Positions 1 to 9,638 are shown, numbered from the stretch's first letter. The stretch: 64,000 nt of DNA from Ruminococcus flavefaciens (GCA_902760805.1 CACWHY010000018.1:1-64000); one strand, 5' to 3'. A program made the numbers and translations. Notes: generated by a model not told the origin, from the sequence alone.

Positions 1-117
1 ACAGAAAAATTCAGCGGAGTTTCCTACACGCTCGGACAGACCGTGCAGGTAGTCTGCGCATCAGTAAACGTAAGCGACGGAACGATAGACTTCGTTCTTG
101 ATGACGACGAAGGTTAA
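1..117 (+). CDS. rnr: Ribonuclease R, C-terminal fragment
   Basis: The gene enters from the left edge; only its last 38 codons are seen, ending in TAA. The fragment reads like the end of an S1 RNA-binding domain: a 'YTLGQTVQV' strand, then 'GTIDFVL' and an acidic tail. That is how bacterial RNase R (a 3'-5' exoribonuclease) and its S1 module end. The catalytic RNB domain lies outside the window, so another S1-ended protein is possible. The next gene starts 9 nt later with its Shine-Dalgarno overlapping this stop, so the two are probably co-transcribed. Confidence 0.6.
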   Translation, partial: TEKFSGVSYTLGQTVQVVCASVNVSDGTIDFVLDDDEG

Positions 118-126
118 GGAGAAACT

Positions 127-873
127 ATGGACAAGAGAATTTTTGCGGCAGCCCTTGCTGCCCTTATGACAGGAGCTCTTACAGCGTGCAGCGGTGTAAG
201 GAGCGCATCGGAAACCAGCCAGGAGCCTACTACAGCTCCCACGGAAGCAGCAACTGAGGAGGCCACTGAGCAGGAGACCTCCGCTGCTACAGAGGCTGTT
301 ACCACAGCAGCTCCCGAGGAGACCACCACAGCTGCGGAGGCGCCTCAGGAGGAGACAACGGCTGCTGCTCAGAGCGCTGATGAAGGGCTTTTCCCGGCAG
401 ACGACGCAGCCCTCATCGCAAAGGCTCAGGAGATGTTCGACCTGGCCTGCAAGACCGAGTGGGACTTCACCGTTGGCCCAAGATATGAGCTTGACATGAA
501 CACCCAGATCGAAAATCAGTATTCCTGGCCCATGTACCTGATCACGACCCCTGGCATAAGCTCCATGAAGGACATCAGGAACGACTACCACACTGTCTTC
601 AGTGTGACCCACGCCGACGGCCTTGACGAGATGTTCGCCGAGCAGGACGGCAAGGCCTATTCTCTCAGCGTTGGACGTGGCGGGAACATCTTCTACGAAA
701 GCTCCGAGATCACCGGTATCCAGAGCCGCTCAGAGAACGAGGTGGTCTTCTCAGTGGTCAACCACATGAACGGCAGCGATTTCGGGGACGGTCCCGTTGA
801 CGAGCAGGACACCTTCTCCCTTGTGGCCGAGGACGGCGCTCTCAAGGTGGGACAGTTCAGGCTCCCCTACTGA
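127..873 (+). CDS. Secreted lipoprotein with Thr/Glu/Ala-rich linker
   Basis: 248 aa. A signal peptide with lipobox LTAC (Cys21) marks it as a lipoprotein fixed to the outer face of the membrane. Residues about 25-85 are a low-complexity T/E/A-rich tether; residues about 90-248 form a globular domain with no motif I recognise. The start is set by an AAGGAG site 6 nt before the ATG. It follows rnr closely and is closed by a strong terminator. Function unknown; an extracellular sensor or substrate-binding role is only a guess. Confidence 0.8.
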   Translation: MDKRIFAAALAALMTGALTACSGVRSASETSQEPTTAPTEAATEEATEQETSAATEAVTTAAPEETTTAAEAPQEETTAAAQSADEGLFPADDAALIAKAQEMFDLACKTEWDFTVGPRYELDMNTQIENQYSWPMYLITTPGISSMKDIRNDYHTVFSVTHADGLDEMFAEQDGKAYSLSVGRGGNIFYESSEITGIQSRSENEVVFSVVNHMNGSDFGDGPVDEQDTFSLVAEDGALKVGQFRLPY

Positions 874-876
874 GCG

Positions 877-906
877 AAAGGACGCATTCTGTGCGTCCTT
901 TTTTGT
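877..906 (+). terminator. Rho-independent terminator after the lipoprotein gene
   Basis: AAGGACGCA and TGCGTCCTT form a perfect 9-bp stem with a 5-nt loop, followed by a T-rich tract. It starts 4 nt after the stop codon. Confidence 0.92.
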
Positions 907-1038
907 TTGGGGAGGGCTCCGGCGGCGGGATCTCCTTCGATCTTCGGAGAAAAGGTCTGCATAATGTCCAAAAACCGGCTGAAAATTCGACAATAATTGA
1001 TCATTCCCGAAAATTCTGCAAAATATAAAATTTTCCGC

Positions 1039-1067
1039 TTTATTTCTTGGGGAAAATGTTGTATAAT
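1039..1067 (+). promoter_or_regulatory. Probable promoter of the dehydratase-activase genes
   Basis: A TATAAT box lies at 1062-1067, 60 nt before the start codon at 1127, in an AT-rich stretch. The -35 is poor (TTTATT at 1039-1044). The rest of the gap 907-1126 shows no gene. Confidence 0.5.
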
Positions 1068-1126
1068 AGATGTGTATACGAATTTTTGAATTTCAGGCCT
1101 TGGGTCTGAGCATATGAGGTGTATTT

Positions 1127-4054
1127 ATGGCAAGCCGCTATTCTCTCGGTATCGACGTTGGATCCACCACCGTCAAGACCGTTATCACAGATCAGAACGG
1201 AGAGCTGATCTATTCTAAATATCAGCGCCATCTTTCTAAGGTCAAGGAGACCGTTACCGATCAGCTGAAGCTGATCCAGGCCGATTATCCCAGCCAGGAC
1301 TTCACCGTCTGTATAACCGGATCGGCAGGCCTGGGTCTGGCGGACTCAGCAGGTATCCCCTTCGTCCAGGAGGTACACGCTGCCTTCCTGGCTGTTAAGG
1401 AAAAGCAGCCCGACGCCGACGCAGTTATCGAGCTGGGCGGTGAGGACGCAAAGATCATCTTCCTTACCGGCGGTGTGGAGCAGCGCATGAACGGCTCCTG
1501 TGCAGGAGGCACCGGCGCCTTCATCGACCAGATGGCTACTCTGCTGGGCATCACCGCTGACGAGCTGGACGAGCTGTCTCTCCGTGCCCAGAAGATCTAC
1601 CCTATCGCTTCCAGATGCGGAGTTTTCGCTAAATCCGATATACAGCCCCTTCTAAATCAGGGCGCACGCCGTGAGGACGTGGCCGCAAGCATCTTCCAGG
1701 CCGTTGTTGACCAGACCGTTTCCGGACTTGCTCAGGGACGCACTATCGAGGGAAAGGTGCTTTTCCTTGGCGGACCTCTGTTCTTCCTGAAGGGCCTGAA
1801 AAAGGCCTTCGTCAAGACTCTCGGCCTTGACGATGAGCACGCTGTTTTCCCGGAGGAGGCACCTGTATTCGTGGCATACGGCTGTTCCATATATGCAGCC
1901 TCCTCAGCCGACCGCTTCACGATCTCTCAGCTCATCGAGAAGATCCGTGACGCTAAGGCCTCCGACAACATCGTTACCGGCGAGCCGCTGTTCTCCTCAA
2001 GGGCTGAGTACGATGAGTTCATCGCACGCCACAAGCAGTTCGACTTAGGCTACGCCGATATACATAACTACGAGGGCGACGCCTATCTTGGAATAGATGC
2101 AGGCTCCACCACCACAAAGCTGGTGCTGATCACCGACGACGGCAAGATCCTCTACCAGCACTACTCCTCAAATCAGGGACAGCCTCTGGACAAGATCACA
2201 GCTCAGCTGAAGCGGATCTACGCAGAGCTTGGCCCCAAGGTGAACATCAGGGGCTCGGCAGTTACCGGCTACGGCGAGGACCTGATCAAGGCCGGCCTCT
2301 CAATCGACCACGGTATCGTTGAGACAGTTGCCCATTTCAAGGCCGCAGCTTACTTCTGCCCCGACGTTGACTTCATCATCGACATCGGCGGTCAGGACAT
2401 CAAGTGCTTCAAGATCAAAAACCGCAGCATCGACAGCATCATGCTCAACGAGGCCTGCTCCTCGGGCTGCGGATCCTTCATACAGACCTTCGCCATGGCT
2501 CTGGGCTATGACATTGCGGAATTCTCTCAGCTGGGACTTTTCGCAGAGCATCCCGTTGACCTGGGCTCACGGTGCACAGTTTTCATGAACAGCTCCGTAA
2601 AGCAGGCTCAGAAGGACGGCGCTACCGTGGAGGACATCTCCGCAGGACTTTCCTCCTCGATCATCAAGAACGCCATCTACAAGGTCATCCGTGCAAAGTC
2701 TCCCGACGAGCTGGGCAAGAACATCGTTGTTCAGGGCGGTACCTTCCTCAACGACGCCGTGCTCCGTTCCTTTGAGAAGGAGCTTGGCAGGAACGTTATC
2801 CGTCCGGCTATCTCCGGCCTTATGGGAGCCTTTGGATGTGCCCTCTACGCTAAGGAGCGTGCCGGCAAGGAGTCCACACTGATCTCACCTGAGGAGCTGG
2901 AGGAGTTCTCCTACACCTCAAAGTCCGCACAGTGCGGAGGCTGCACCGCAAACTGCCAGCTGAACATCATCAGCTTCGGCAAGGGACGCAGATTTATCTC
3001 CGGAAACCGCTGCGAAAAGGGCAGCGGACAGGCAAATAAGAACAATATCCCCAACCTCTATGAGTACAAATACAGCAGCATTCTGGCTATGGAGAAGGCC
3101 TCTCAGCCTGCTCAGCCGAGAGCTAAGGTAGGTCTGCCTCTGGCTCTGGGCTTCTACGAGCAGATGCCCTTCTGGAACACTCTGTTCAATGAGCTGGGCT
3201 TTGAGACAGTTTTCTCCAACGAGAGCTCCCGTGAGATGTACTACCTGGGACAGCATACGATCCCCTCGGATACGGTGTGCTACCCGGCAAAGCTGGCTCA
3301 CGGCCACATCGAGGATCTGCTGGACAAGGGCGTGGACTTCATCTTCTACCCCTGCATGAGCTACAATCTGGACGAGGGCGACTCCGACAACCACTTCAAC
3401 TGTCCTGTAGTCGCCTATTATCCGGAGCTCCTTGCAGTCAACAACCCAAGGCTGAATGGCCAGAATTTCCGTCACCCCTACCTTGACCTGAATATCCGCA
3501 AGAACGTGATCAAGGTCATGGGGCAGACCCTGAAGGAGTTCAACCTCAAGGGCAAGATCCCCGCAGCCGTGGACAAGGCCTACGCTGCGCTGGAGAATTA
3601 CCACAAGGACGTCGCTGCCAAGGCAAGAGAGATCATCGCTCAGGCTAGAGCTGAGGGCAGAAAGATCATCGTTATCGCCGGAAGACCCTACCACATCGAC
3701 AAGGAGATAAACCACGGCATCCACAAGCTGGTGACAAGCCTGGGCATGGCGGTCATCACTGAGGACAGCGTTGCGGCTCTGGCTCATACGCCTAAGCTGG
3801 GCGTCCTCAACCAGTGGACATACCATTCAAGGCTCTACCGTGCGGCAAAATACGTCACCACTCAGACCGATATGCAGCTGATACAGCTGGTCTCCTTCGG
3901 CTGCGGAATAGACGCTGTTACCGGCGACGAGGTGAGAGCTATCCTTGAGAGCGGCGGAAAGCTGTACACTCAGCTCAAGATCGACGAGATCAACAACCTG
4001 GGCGCTGCAAGGATACGTCTTAGGAGCCTTGTTGCTGCTATGGAGCAAAAATGA
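1127..4054 (+). CDS. Tandem acyl-CoA dehydratase activase (BadF/BadG/BcrA family)
   Basis: 975 aa, cytoplasmic. Two ASKHA-type ATPase domains lie in tandem. Domain 1 begins at G8-I-D-V-G-S-T-T and has 'GGEDAK' and 'NGSCAGGTGAF' (Cys125). Domain 2 begins near G322 and has 'GGQDIK', 'CSSGCGSF' and 'GSRCTVF'. In 2-hydroxyacyl-CoA dehydratase activators the equivalent cysteines bind a [4Fe-4S] cluster and ATP hydrolysis drives electron transfer. A cysteine-rich stretch (CxxCxxxC from Cys603, another Cys near 631) leads into a DUF2229-like region to the end. Many Clostridia have one protein of about 1400 aa; here its last third is the next gene. No dehydratase genes are nearby, so the substrate is unknown. 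Confidence 0.85.
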   Translation: MASRYSLGIDVGSTTVKTVITDQNGELIYSKYQRHLSKVKETVTDQLKLIQADYPSQDFTVCITGSAGLGLADSAGIPFVQEVHAAFLAVKEKQPDADAVIELGGEDAKIIFLTGGVEQRMNGSCAGGTGAFIDQMATLLGITADELDELSLRAQKIYPIASRCGVFAKSDIQPLLNQGARREDVAASIFQAVVDQTVSGLAQGRTIEGKVLFLGGPLFFLKGLKKAFVKTLGLDDEHAVFPEEAPVFVAYGCSIYAASSADRFTISQLIEKIRDAKASDNIVTGEPLFSSRAEYDEFIARHKQFDLGYADIHNYEGDAYLGIDAGSTTTKLVLITDDGKILYQHYSSNQGQPLDKITAQLKRIYAELGPKVNIRGSAVTGYGEDLIKAGLSIDHGIVETVAHFKAAAYFCPDVDFIIDIGGQDIKCFKIKNRSIDSIMLNEACSSGCGSFIQTFAMALGYDIAEFSQLGLFAEHPVDLGSRCTVFMNSSVKQAQKDGATVEDISAGLSSSIIKNAIYKVIRAKSPDELGKNIVVQGGTFLNDAVLRSFEKELGRNVIRPAISGLMGAFGCALYAKERAGKESTLISPEELEEFSYTSKSAQCGGCTANCQLNIISFGKGRRFISGNRCEKGSGQANKNNIPNLYEYKYSSILAMEKASQPAQPRAKVGLPLALGFYEQMPFWNTLFNELGFETVFSNESSREMYYLGQHTIPSDTVCYPAKLAHGHIEDLLDKGVDFIFYPCMSYNLDEGDSDNHFNCPVVAYYPELLAVNNPRLNGQNFRHPYLDLNIRKNVIKVMGQTLKEFNLKGKIPAAVDKAYAALENYHKDVAAKAREIIAQARAEGRKIIVIAGRPYHIDKEINHGIHKLVTSLGMAVITEDSVAALAHTPKLGVLNQWTYHSRLYRAAKYVTTQTDMQLIQLVSFGCGIDAVTGDEVRAILESGGKLYTQLKIDEINNLGAARIRLRSLVAAMEQK

Positions 4055-4090
4055 TAAAGGCCGTTTGCCTTGTGAAAATAGGAGGATAAA

Positions 4091-5320
4091 ATGCCTGAAT
4101 ACGCAAAATTCACCGAGGATATGATCAAAACTCATACGATCCTCGTTCCCGATATGCTGCCGATCCATTTCAAGCTGCTCATGGGCATCTTCGAGGCCTG
4201 CGGCTATAAAATGGAGCTGCTGCAAAACGACTCCCGTGCGGTAGTTGACGAGGGACTGAAAAACGTCCACAACGACGCCTGCTATCCGGCTCTGCTGGTC
4301 ATCGGACAGTTCATGGACGCCCTCAACAGCGGCAAATACGACCCGGACAAGACCGCCCTGCTGATCACTCAGACAGGCGGCGGCTGCCGTGCTTCCAACT
4401 ATATCCACCTGCTGAGAAAGGCCGTTGACAAGAACTACCCTCAGATACCTGTAGTTTCCCTGAATTTCAGCGGCCTTGAGAAGGACAGCGCCTTCAAGAT
4501 CACTCCCGTCATGTTTTTCAAGCTGCTCTACGCAGTTTTGTACGGAGATCTGCTCATGACCTGCTACAACAAGTGCAGAGCCTATGAGGTCAACAAGGGC
4601 GACTCAAAGGCTGTTCTTGACAAATGGCAGAAGGAGCTGGGCGACATCTTCCGCTCGGGAAGCTGGAAATTCACGAAGACCAAGAAGCTCTACCGCCAAA
4701 TCTTAGACGAATTCGCTGGGATAAAGCTCTCCGGCGAGAAGAAGATCCGTGTGGGCATCGTGGGCGAGATCTACGTCAAGTATTCTCCCCTTGCAAACAA
4801 CCACCTGGAGGACTTCCTGATCTCTGAGGGCTGCGAGCCTGTAGTTCCCTCTTTGCTGGAGTTCGTCATGTACTGCGCAGCCGGTACCTTCAACGACGCT
4901 AAGATCTACGATCACCAGACCATGAGCTCACGGATCTATAAGCTGGGCTATAAGCTGATCTACTCCAAGCAGAAGGAGCTGATCCGCATAATGAAGGAGC
5001 AGGGCAGCTTTGAGCCACTCCACGATTTCGAGTACCTGCGTGCCCTTGCGGACAAGTACATAAACCAGGGCGTCGTAATGGGCGAGGGATGGCTGATCCC
5101 TGCGGAAATGGCGGCTCTTGCAAAGTCAGGTGTTGAGAACATCATCTGCACTCAGCCCTTTGGCTGTCTGCCAAACCATATCGTTGCCAAGGGAATGGCC
5201 CGAGCTATCAAGCAGGACAATCCCAACGCAAACATCGTTGCTATAGACTATGATCCCGGCGCTACCAGAGTAAATCAGGAAAACCGCATCAAGCTCATGC
5301 TGGCCAACGCCAGAAGATAA
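4091..5320 (+). CDS. 2-hydroxyacyl-CoA dehydratase-like (HgdB/C-type) protein
   Basis: 409 aa. It resembles the 2-hydroxyglutaryl-CoA dehydratase D-component family: 'NDACYPALL' (Cys64), 'TGGGCRASNY' (Cys99) and 'VGEIYVKYSP', all plausible iron-sulfur or active-site segments. It starts 36 nt after the activase gene behind its own AGGAGG site, so it is a separate gene rather than a frameshifted tail. In related bacteria it is often the C-terminal part of the same polypeptide, so the two products very likely form one complex. The family is a low-potential double-cubane reductase; the substrate is unknown. Confidence 0.8.
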   Translation: MPEYAKFTEDMIKTHTILVPDMLPIHFKLLMGIFEACGYKMELLQNDSRAVVDEGLKNVHNDACYPALLVIGQFMDALNSGKYDPDKTALLITQTGGGCRASNYIHLLRKAVDKNYPQIPVVSLNFSGLEKDSAFKITPVMFFKLLYAVLYGDLLMTCYNKCRAYEVNKGDSKAVLDKWQKELGDIFRSGSWKFTKTKKLYRQILDEFAGIKLSGEKKIRVGIVGEIYVKYSPLANNHLEDFLISEGCEPVVPSLLEFVMYCAAGTFNDAKIYDHQTMSSRIYKLGYKLIYSKQKELIRIMKEQGSFEPLHDFEYLRALADKYINQGVVMGEGWLIPAEMAALAKSGVENIICTQPFGCLPNHIVAKGMARAIKQDNPNANIVAIDYDPGATRVNQENRIKLMLANARR

Positions 5321-5360
5321 ACAATACGGGCTTATTTGCGGGATCTGTGGGGTGTTACTT

Positions 5361-6221
5361 ATGATAAAGACAAGAACTGGCGAGGTCATCAAGACAAATG
5401 AAGGACAGAACAAAGTCCTTGAGCGGCTGTATAACACAGCTGACGGAAGAAGGCTGCTGAAGCTGCTGACAAGACCTTTCGTCTCAAAGATCGTGGGAGA
5501 CTTCATGAGCTCGATCTTCTCAAAGCCTCTCATCAAGCCGTTTATCCGGAAAAACCACATCGACACATCGCAGTATGTCATGAAGGGTTTCCGCTCCTAC
5601 AACGACTTCTTCACCAGGAAGGTCAAGCCGGAAAAGCGCCCTATCGACTACGATGCAAGCCACCTGATAAGCCCCTGCGACTCAAAGGTGAGCATCTATC
5701 CGGTGGACGAGAACAGCATTTTCCGCATAAAGGGCTCGATGTACCGAGTTTCTGACCTGCTGCACAATAAGTTCCTTGCAAGGCGGTATGAAGGGGGCTG
5801 GTGTATGATCTTCCGCCTAGAGGTGGACGACTATCACCGCTACTGCTACATCGATGACGGCATAAAGACCGGGAATACCTTCATCAAGGGCGAGCTCCAC
5901 ACCGTCAACCCGATCGCTCTGAAGCGCTACAACATCTATAAGCGCAACAGTCGTGAGTACACGATCCTCCACACTGACAGCTTCGGCGACGTGGTGCAGG
6001 TGGAGGTCGGTGCAATGATGGTGGGGCGCATAAAAAACCACCACACCGAGTACCTCTTCCGGAAGGGCGAGGAAAAGGGAATGTTCCTCTTCGGCGGCTC
6101 AACGATAGTTTTGCTGTTTGAAGGGGGCAGAGTTAGACCTGACAAAGACCTCCTCACGAACACCGAGGAGGGGTATGAGACAGTAGTGAAATACGGCGAG
6201 AGGATAGGAAAAGCCCTCTGA
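5361..6221 (+). CDS. psd: Phosphatidylserine decarboxylase proenzyme
   Basis: 286 aa. It makes phosphatidylethanolamine from phosphatidylserine at the membrane. The catalytic set is visible: Asp107 in 'SPCDSK', His159 in 'DDYHRY', and the self-cleavage motif Gly245-Gly246-Ser247, where the pyruvoyl group forms at the serine. The length fits the PSD-B class. I chose ATG 5361, with GGGG 8 nt upstream, over GTG 5352. It follows the dehydratase gene by 40 nt. No phosphatidylserine synthase gene is in the window. Confidence 0.9.
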   Translation: MIKTRTGEVIKTNEGQNKVLERLYNTADGRRLLKLLTRPFVSKIVGDFMSSIFSKPLIKPFIRKNHIDTSQYVMKGFRSYNDFFTRKVKPEKRPIDYDASHLISPCDSKVSIYPVDENSIFRIKGSMYRVSDLLHNKFLARRYEGGWCMIFRLEVDDYHRYCYIDDGIKTGNTFIKGELHTVNPIALKRYNIYKRNSREYTILHTDSFGDVVQVEVGAMMVGRIKNHHTEYLFRKGEEKGMFLFGGSTIVLLFEGGRVRPDKDLLTNTEEGYETVVKYGERIGKAL

Positions 6222-6285
6222 TCCGTGGGACAGGTTTTCCCGGCAAATAAGTCGGGCGGTATGTACCGCCGGAAGAGGAGTATCT

Positions 6286-7571
6286 ATGTATCGTGCCAGA
6301 AAATTGATACAAAAGAGCTTCACGGTCCTTTGGGCCGTGATCTTTTTTGTTACGAGTATTATCATCAGACAGCCGGAGCTGAGATGTGAGGCTGCCGCAA
6401 TGAAAAATCCAAATGGCGTCTACCTCAATGCCGCACTGGTGAAGGCCGGAGCCGGCAGCGTGGTGGAGCCCCTGGAGGACTGGCAGAGCTTTCTGAACAA
6501 GTTCTCCGCAAACAATTATTATGTGGGAACGCCCTACTCCGGGTGGCTGTATGCGGCCTCTCCCAACGGCGATAAATGGCAGTATAACGAGGGCTACGGC
6601 ACATACCTGAACGCAAACGGCGGCACAACTGCCCTGGGCGGCATGAACTGCACAGGTTTTGTCTGGCACGCCCTGATGAACGGCCTTGCCTACGCAAACG
6701 GCTCCTCAAAGCAGGCTGTCAGCGCAGGCATTCCCAACGTGAACGGCTTCAACTCCATGGGCTTCACCCGAAAGGCCTGGACAGGCGGCGCAAACCGCTG
6801 GTATGACTTTGTGGTGAAGTACAGCGTCCACTACTACGAGTTCAGCACAAAGGCGGAAATGCTCAGCAGCGGCGTTCTCACCAAGGGCGACATCATCTGG
6901 TGCGTGGACGGCTCAGGGGGAAGCTAATGGCGGGACTGGCGATACCTGCCAGCTATCATCACGTCGGCATCTACATGGGCGACGGAAAGTCCGACCGCTG
7001 GTGGCAGTCCGGCCCCACAAAGGCGGACGGGGATCTTTCCTCCCAGAAGAACAGTATCAACCCGATCTACGGCTGTGCCAAGAAAAACACCTACGTTGTG
7101 ATCCCATTTGGAGCAAAGTCCAAGTCCACTGACGGGATCCCGGCAAAGACCACAACGGCTCCCGTGACCACCGTCACCACGACCTTCACCACAACTGTCA
7201 CTACCACAACTGTCACCACCACAACTGCCACCACAACAACTGTCACCACCACAACTGCCCCGCCGGAGACTATCCCGGCCCCGGATCCTCAGTATATCGG
7301 CGTGGAGATCCCTCTTGGGGACGTGGACAACGACGGCTGTATCGACTCCGCCGACGCCTCGCTGATCCTGCTGGCCTATGCTCAGCTCTCCACCCATGGC
7401 GTTTCTCAGCTCAGCGAGGAGCAGGCTCTGGCGGCGGACGTGGACTCTGACGGCTGCGTAGATGCAACAGATGCCTCAGCGGTGCTGAGCTACTACTCCT
7501 ACACCTCTACCGGCGGGACAGCCGGCATAGAGGAGTTCGTCCAGCAGCCTCCGGAAGAGCCCTCTGCATAA
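6286..7571 (+). pseudogene. NlpC/P60-like hydrolase with dockerin, interrupted by a frameshift
   Basis: Two reading frames join into one protein. The first (6286-6927) has a signal peptide and a catalytic cysteine, Cys122 in 'MNCTGFVWHAL'. It stops just after 'GDIIWCVDGSG'. The second frame resumes around the run of five G at 6916-6920 and continues 'SYHHVGIYMGDG', which supplies the catalytic histidine of an NlpC/P60 (cysteine peptidase, cell-wall cutting) fold. It then has a Thr-rich linker (about 7140-7260) and two dockerin EF-hand repeats ('GDVDNDGCIDSADAS', 'ADVDSDGCVDATDAS'). One extra G would restore the frame. Start ATG 6286 has AGAGGAG 5 nt upstream. It could be a sequencing error or a real mutation; no good slippery heptamer is seen. 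Confidence 0.75.
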
Positions 7572-7598
7572 AAAAGCGGCAGCCAAAAGACTGCCGCT
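7570..7598 (-). terminator. Terminator of the leftward purN-purD operon
   Basis: GCGGCAG (7576-7582) pairs with CTGCCGC (7591-7597). On the minus strand it is followed by a run of T. It lies between convergent genes and may also slow plus-strand transcription. Confidence 0.85.
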
Positions 7599-7602
7599 AA
7601 AA

Positions 7603-8325
7603 TTATTCCTTGTCCTCAGTGACTGTTTCAGACAAGGTCTCCTCCGTCTCTTGACTGGAGGTCTCCTGTATGTCTGCCAGAACTGAGGGCTTTTTCTTTC
7701 CGTTGTCGTCATAGACGATGCTCTTGTACTCAGCAACTCTTGCACGGTCGCCGTGACAGTCGATCTCGATGTCCTCATTTTTCAGCATGAACTTGATCAT
7801 GAAGAACATAAGAGCGAAGGCGACGGCATTGACGATGATGCTGAAATAGATCCTGATGCCCATGACAATGCCCATCATTCCGCCGAATATCAGTCCTATG
7901 CAGACCACCAGCACAGCCTCAAATCGGGTGCGGCTGGGGTCCAGCTGCAAGAATGAAAGGCACACCAGTCCTGAGAAAACTGCGTGTATTATGGCCAGAA
8001 CAACAGAATACGGATCATAGAACGAGCGGAAGGTGAAGGAGTTCAGCTCAATGATCATCAGCACTACCTCCACCACTATATAGGCGGTGTAGGCGATCTT
8101 CATGAGCTTTCTCATTCGCACCGCAACGCTGATCAGGTAGTCCGAGAAGATGAGCATACCGAAGCCTGAGAATTCCACCACATAGGCGATCATTTCGATA
8201 GCCTTTGAAACGGCGCTGTCTGAATCGTAGGTCAGGTAGTAGATGTAGCAAATGAAGCCGAACATGACGAAGAATACGTTCCCCAAAAATCCCAGGCTCA
8301 GCCCTTTATTCAGCCTTTCACGCAT
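7603..8325 (-). CDS. Multi-pass membrane protein, unknown function
   Basis: 240 aa. About six hydrophobic segments fill residues 10-185, followed by a charged cytoplasmic tail rich in Glu and Thr. No family motif recognised. It begins 10 nt after the purD stop and ends at the operon terminator, so it is the last gene of the purine operon. Confidence 0.75.
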   Translation of the reverse strand: MRERLNKGLSLGFLGNVFFVMFGFICYIYYLTYDSDSAVSKAIEMIAYVVEFSGFGMLIFSDYLISVAVRMRKLMKIAYTAYIVVEVVLMIIELNSFTFRSFYDPYSVVLAIIHAVFSGLVCLSFLQLDPSRTRFEAVLVVCIGLIFGGMMGIVMGIRIYFSIIVNAVAFALMFFMIKFMLKNEDIEIDCHGDRARVAEYKSIVYDDNGKKKPSVLADIQETSSQETEETLSETVTEDKE

Positions 8326-8335
8326 GGCTTTCTCC

Positions 8336-9622
8336 TTATCCGAGAGCCTTCAGAGCTCTCTGGCCAATATCTTTTCTGTAGTGTGCGCCCTCGAATGAGA
8401 TCTTGTCAACGCCCTCGTAGGCCTTGCTCAGCGCATCAGGGAGATCCTTGCCTCTGGCGGTGACACCGATGACACGTCCGCCGTTGGTGAGGAACTTTCC
8501 GTCCTCAGACAGCTTAGTGCCGGCGTGGTAAACGAAGCAGCCGTCGATCTGGCCCTTTTCGTCGAAGCCCTTCATCTCGATGCCCTTGGGGTAGCTCTCG
8601 GGGTAGCCGCCGCTTGCCATAACTACACAGGCGCAGCTTCCGTCGTGCCACTTAACGTCCACCTGGTCGAGGGTGTGGTCATAGATAGCCTCAAAGATCT
8701 CATACAGGTCAGCGTCCAGCATGGGGAGCACCACCTGAGTCTCAGGATCGCCGAAGCGGCAGTTGTACTCGATCACCTTGGGTCCCTTGGGAGTGATCAT
8801 CAGGCCGAAATACAGGCAGCCCTCGAATGTTCTGCCCTCGGCGTTCATGGCGTTCATTGTGGGGAGGAAGATCTTCTCCATGCACTCCTTAGCCACCTCA
8901 TCGGTGTAGTAAGGGTTGGGGGAGAGAGTTCCCATACCGCCGGTGTTGAGGCCCTTGTCGCCGTCCAGAGCACGCTTGTGATCCATGGACGAGATCATAG
9001 GGATCATGGTCTTGCCGTCAGTGAAGGAAAGAACGGATACCTCGGGGCCTGTGAGGAATTCCTCGATAACGATCCGGGCGCTGCTCTTGCCGAATTTCAG
9101 CTCGTCGATCATCTCGTGGACAGCAGTAACGGCCTCATCCTCATTCTGAGCGATGATAACGCCCTTGCCCAGAGCCAGACCGTCAGCCTTGATAACTGCC
9201 GGATAGCTGTTCTGCTGCTTGAGGTAAGCGATAGCGCTGTCGCTGTCGGTGAAGACCTCATAGAAGGCAGTAGGGATGTCGTACTTCTTCATGAGCTCCT
9301 TTGAGAAGACCTTGCTGCCCTCGATGATAGCAGCGTTTGCCTTTGGGCCGAAGGTCTTGAAGCCCTCAGCCTGGAGAGCGTCCACCATTCCCAGCACCAG
9401 CGGATCGTCAGGAGCGACTACTACCATGTCGGGCTGGAGCTTCTTAGCCAGCTCCACAACTCCCTCGATGTCGGTAGCGCCTACTGAGAAGCACTCAGCG
9501 TACTTTGAGATACCGCCGTTTCCCGGGGTACACCAGATCTTGCCGACTTTGGGGCTTTCAGCGAGCTTCATGATGATAGCGTGCTCACGTCCGCCTCCGC
9601 CGACTACTAATACGTTTTTCAT
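8336..9622 (-). CDS. purD: Phosphoribosylamine-glycine ligase (GAR synthetase)
   Basis: 428 aa, the usual length. It joins 5-phosphoribosylamine and glycine using ATP, the second step of de novo purine synthesis. The N-terminus 'KNVLVVGGGGREHAI' is the family signature; the ATP-grasp fold is seen in 'AVIKADGLALGKGV', 'EEFLTGPEVSVLSF' and 'NCRFGDPETQ'. I set the start at ATG 9622 because GGAGG lies 4 nt upstream; an ATG 24 nt earlier lacks such a site. It sits 16 nt after a lipoprotein gene within the operon. Confidence 0.95.
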   Translation of the reverse strand: MKNVLVVGGGGREHAIIMKLAESPKVGKIWCTPGNGGISKYAECFSVGATDIEGVVELAKKLQPDMVVVAPDDPLVLGMVDALQAEGFKTFGPKANAAIIEGSKVFSKELMKKYDIPTAFYEVFTDSDSAIAYLKQQNSYPAVIKADGLALGKGVIIAQNEDEAVTAVHEMIDELKFGKSSARIVIEEFLTGPEVSVLSFTDGKTMIPMISSMDHKRALDGDKGLNTGGMGTLSPNPYYTDEVAKECMEKIFLPTMNAMNAEGRTFEGCLYFGLMITPKGPKVIEYNCRFGDPETQVVLPMLDADLYEIFEAIYDHTLDQVDVKWHDGSCACVVMASGGYPESYPKGIEMKGFDEKGQIDGCFVYHAGTKLSEDGKFLTNGGRVIGVTARGKDLPDALSKAYEGVDKISFEGAHYRKDIGQRALKALG

Positions 9623-9638
9623 ATGTCCTCCAATGTAT

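Noticed and set aside
2918-3826. 302-codon open frame on the minus strand opposite the activase gene
   Set aside because: It is a shadow of the plus-strand gene, with no ribosome site and no domain.
4055-4090. Frameshift joining the activase and HgdB/C-like genes
   Set aside because: There is a normal stop, a 36-nt gap and a separate AGGAGG before ATG, so they are two genes.
6913-6923. Programmed -1 frameshift in the NlpC/P60 gene
   Set aside because: The G run does not form a proper slippery heptamer in frame and no downstream pseudoknot was seen.
7141-7262. Thr-codon repeat as a possible CRISPR or satellite
   Set aside because: It is in frame, codes for a Thr-rich linker before a dockerin, and has no spacers.
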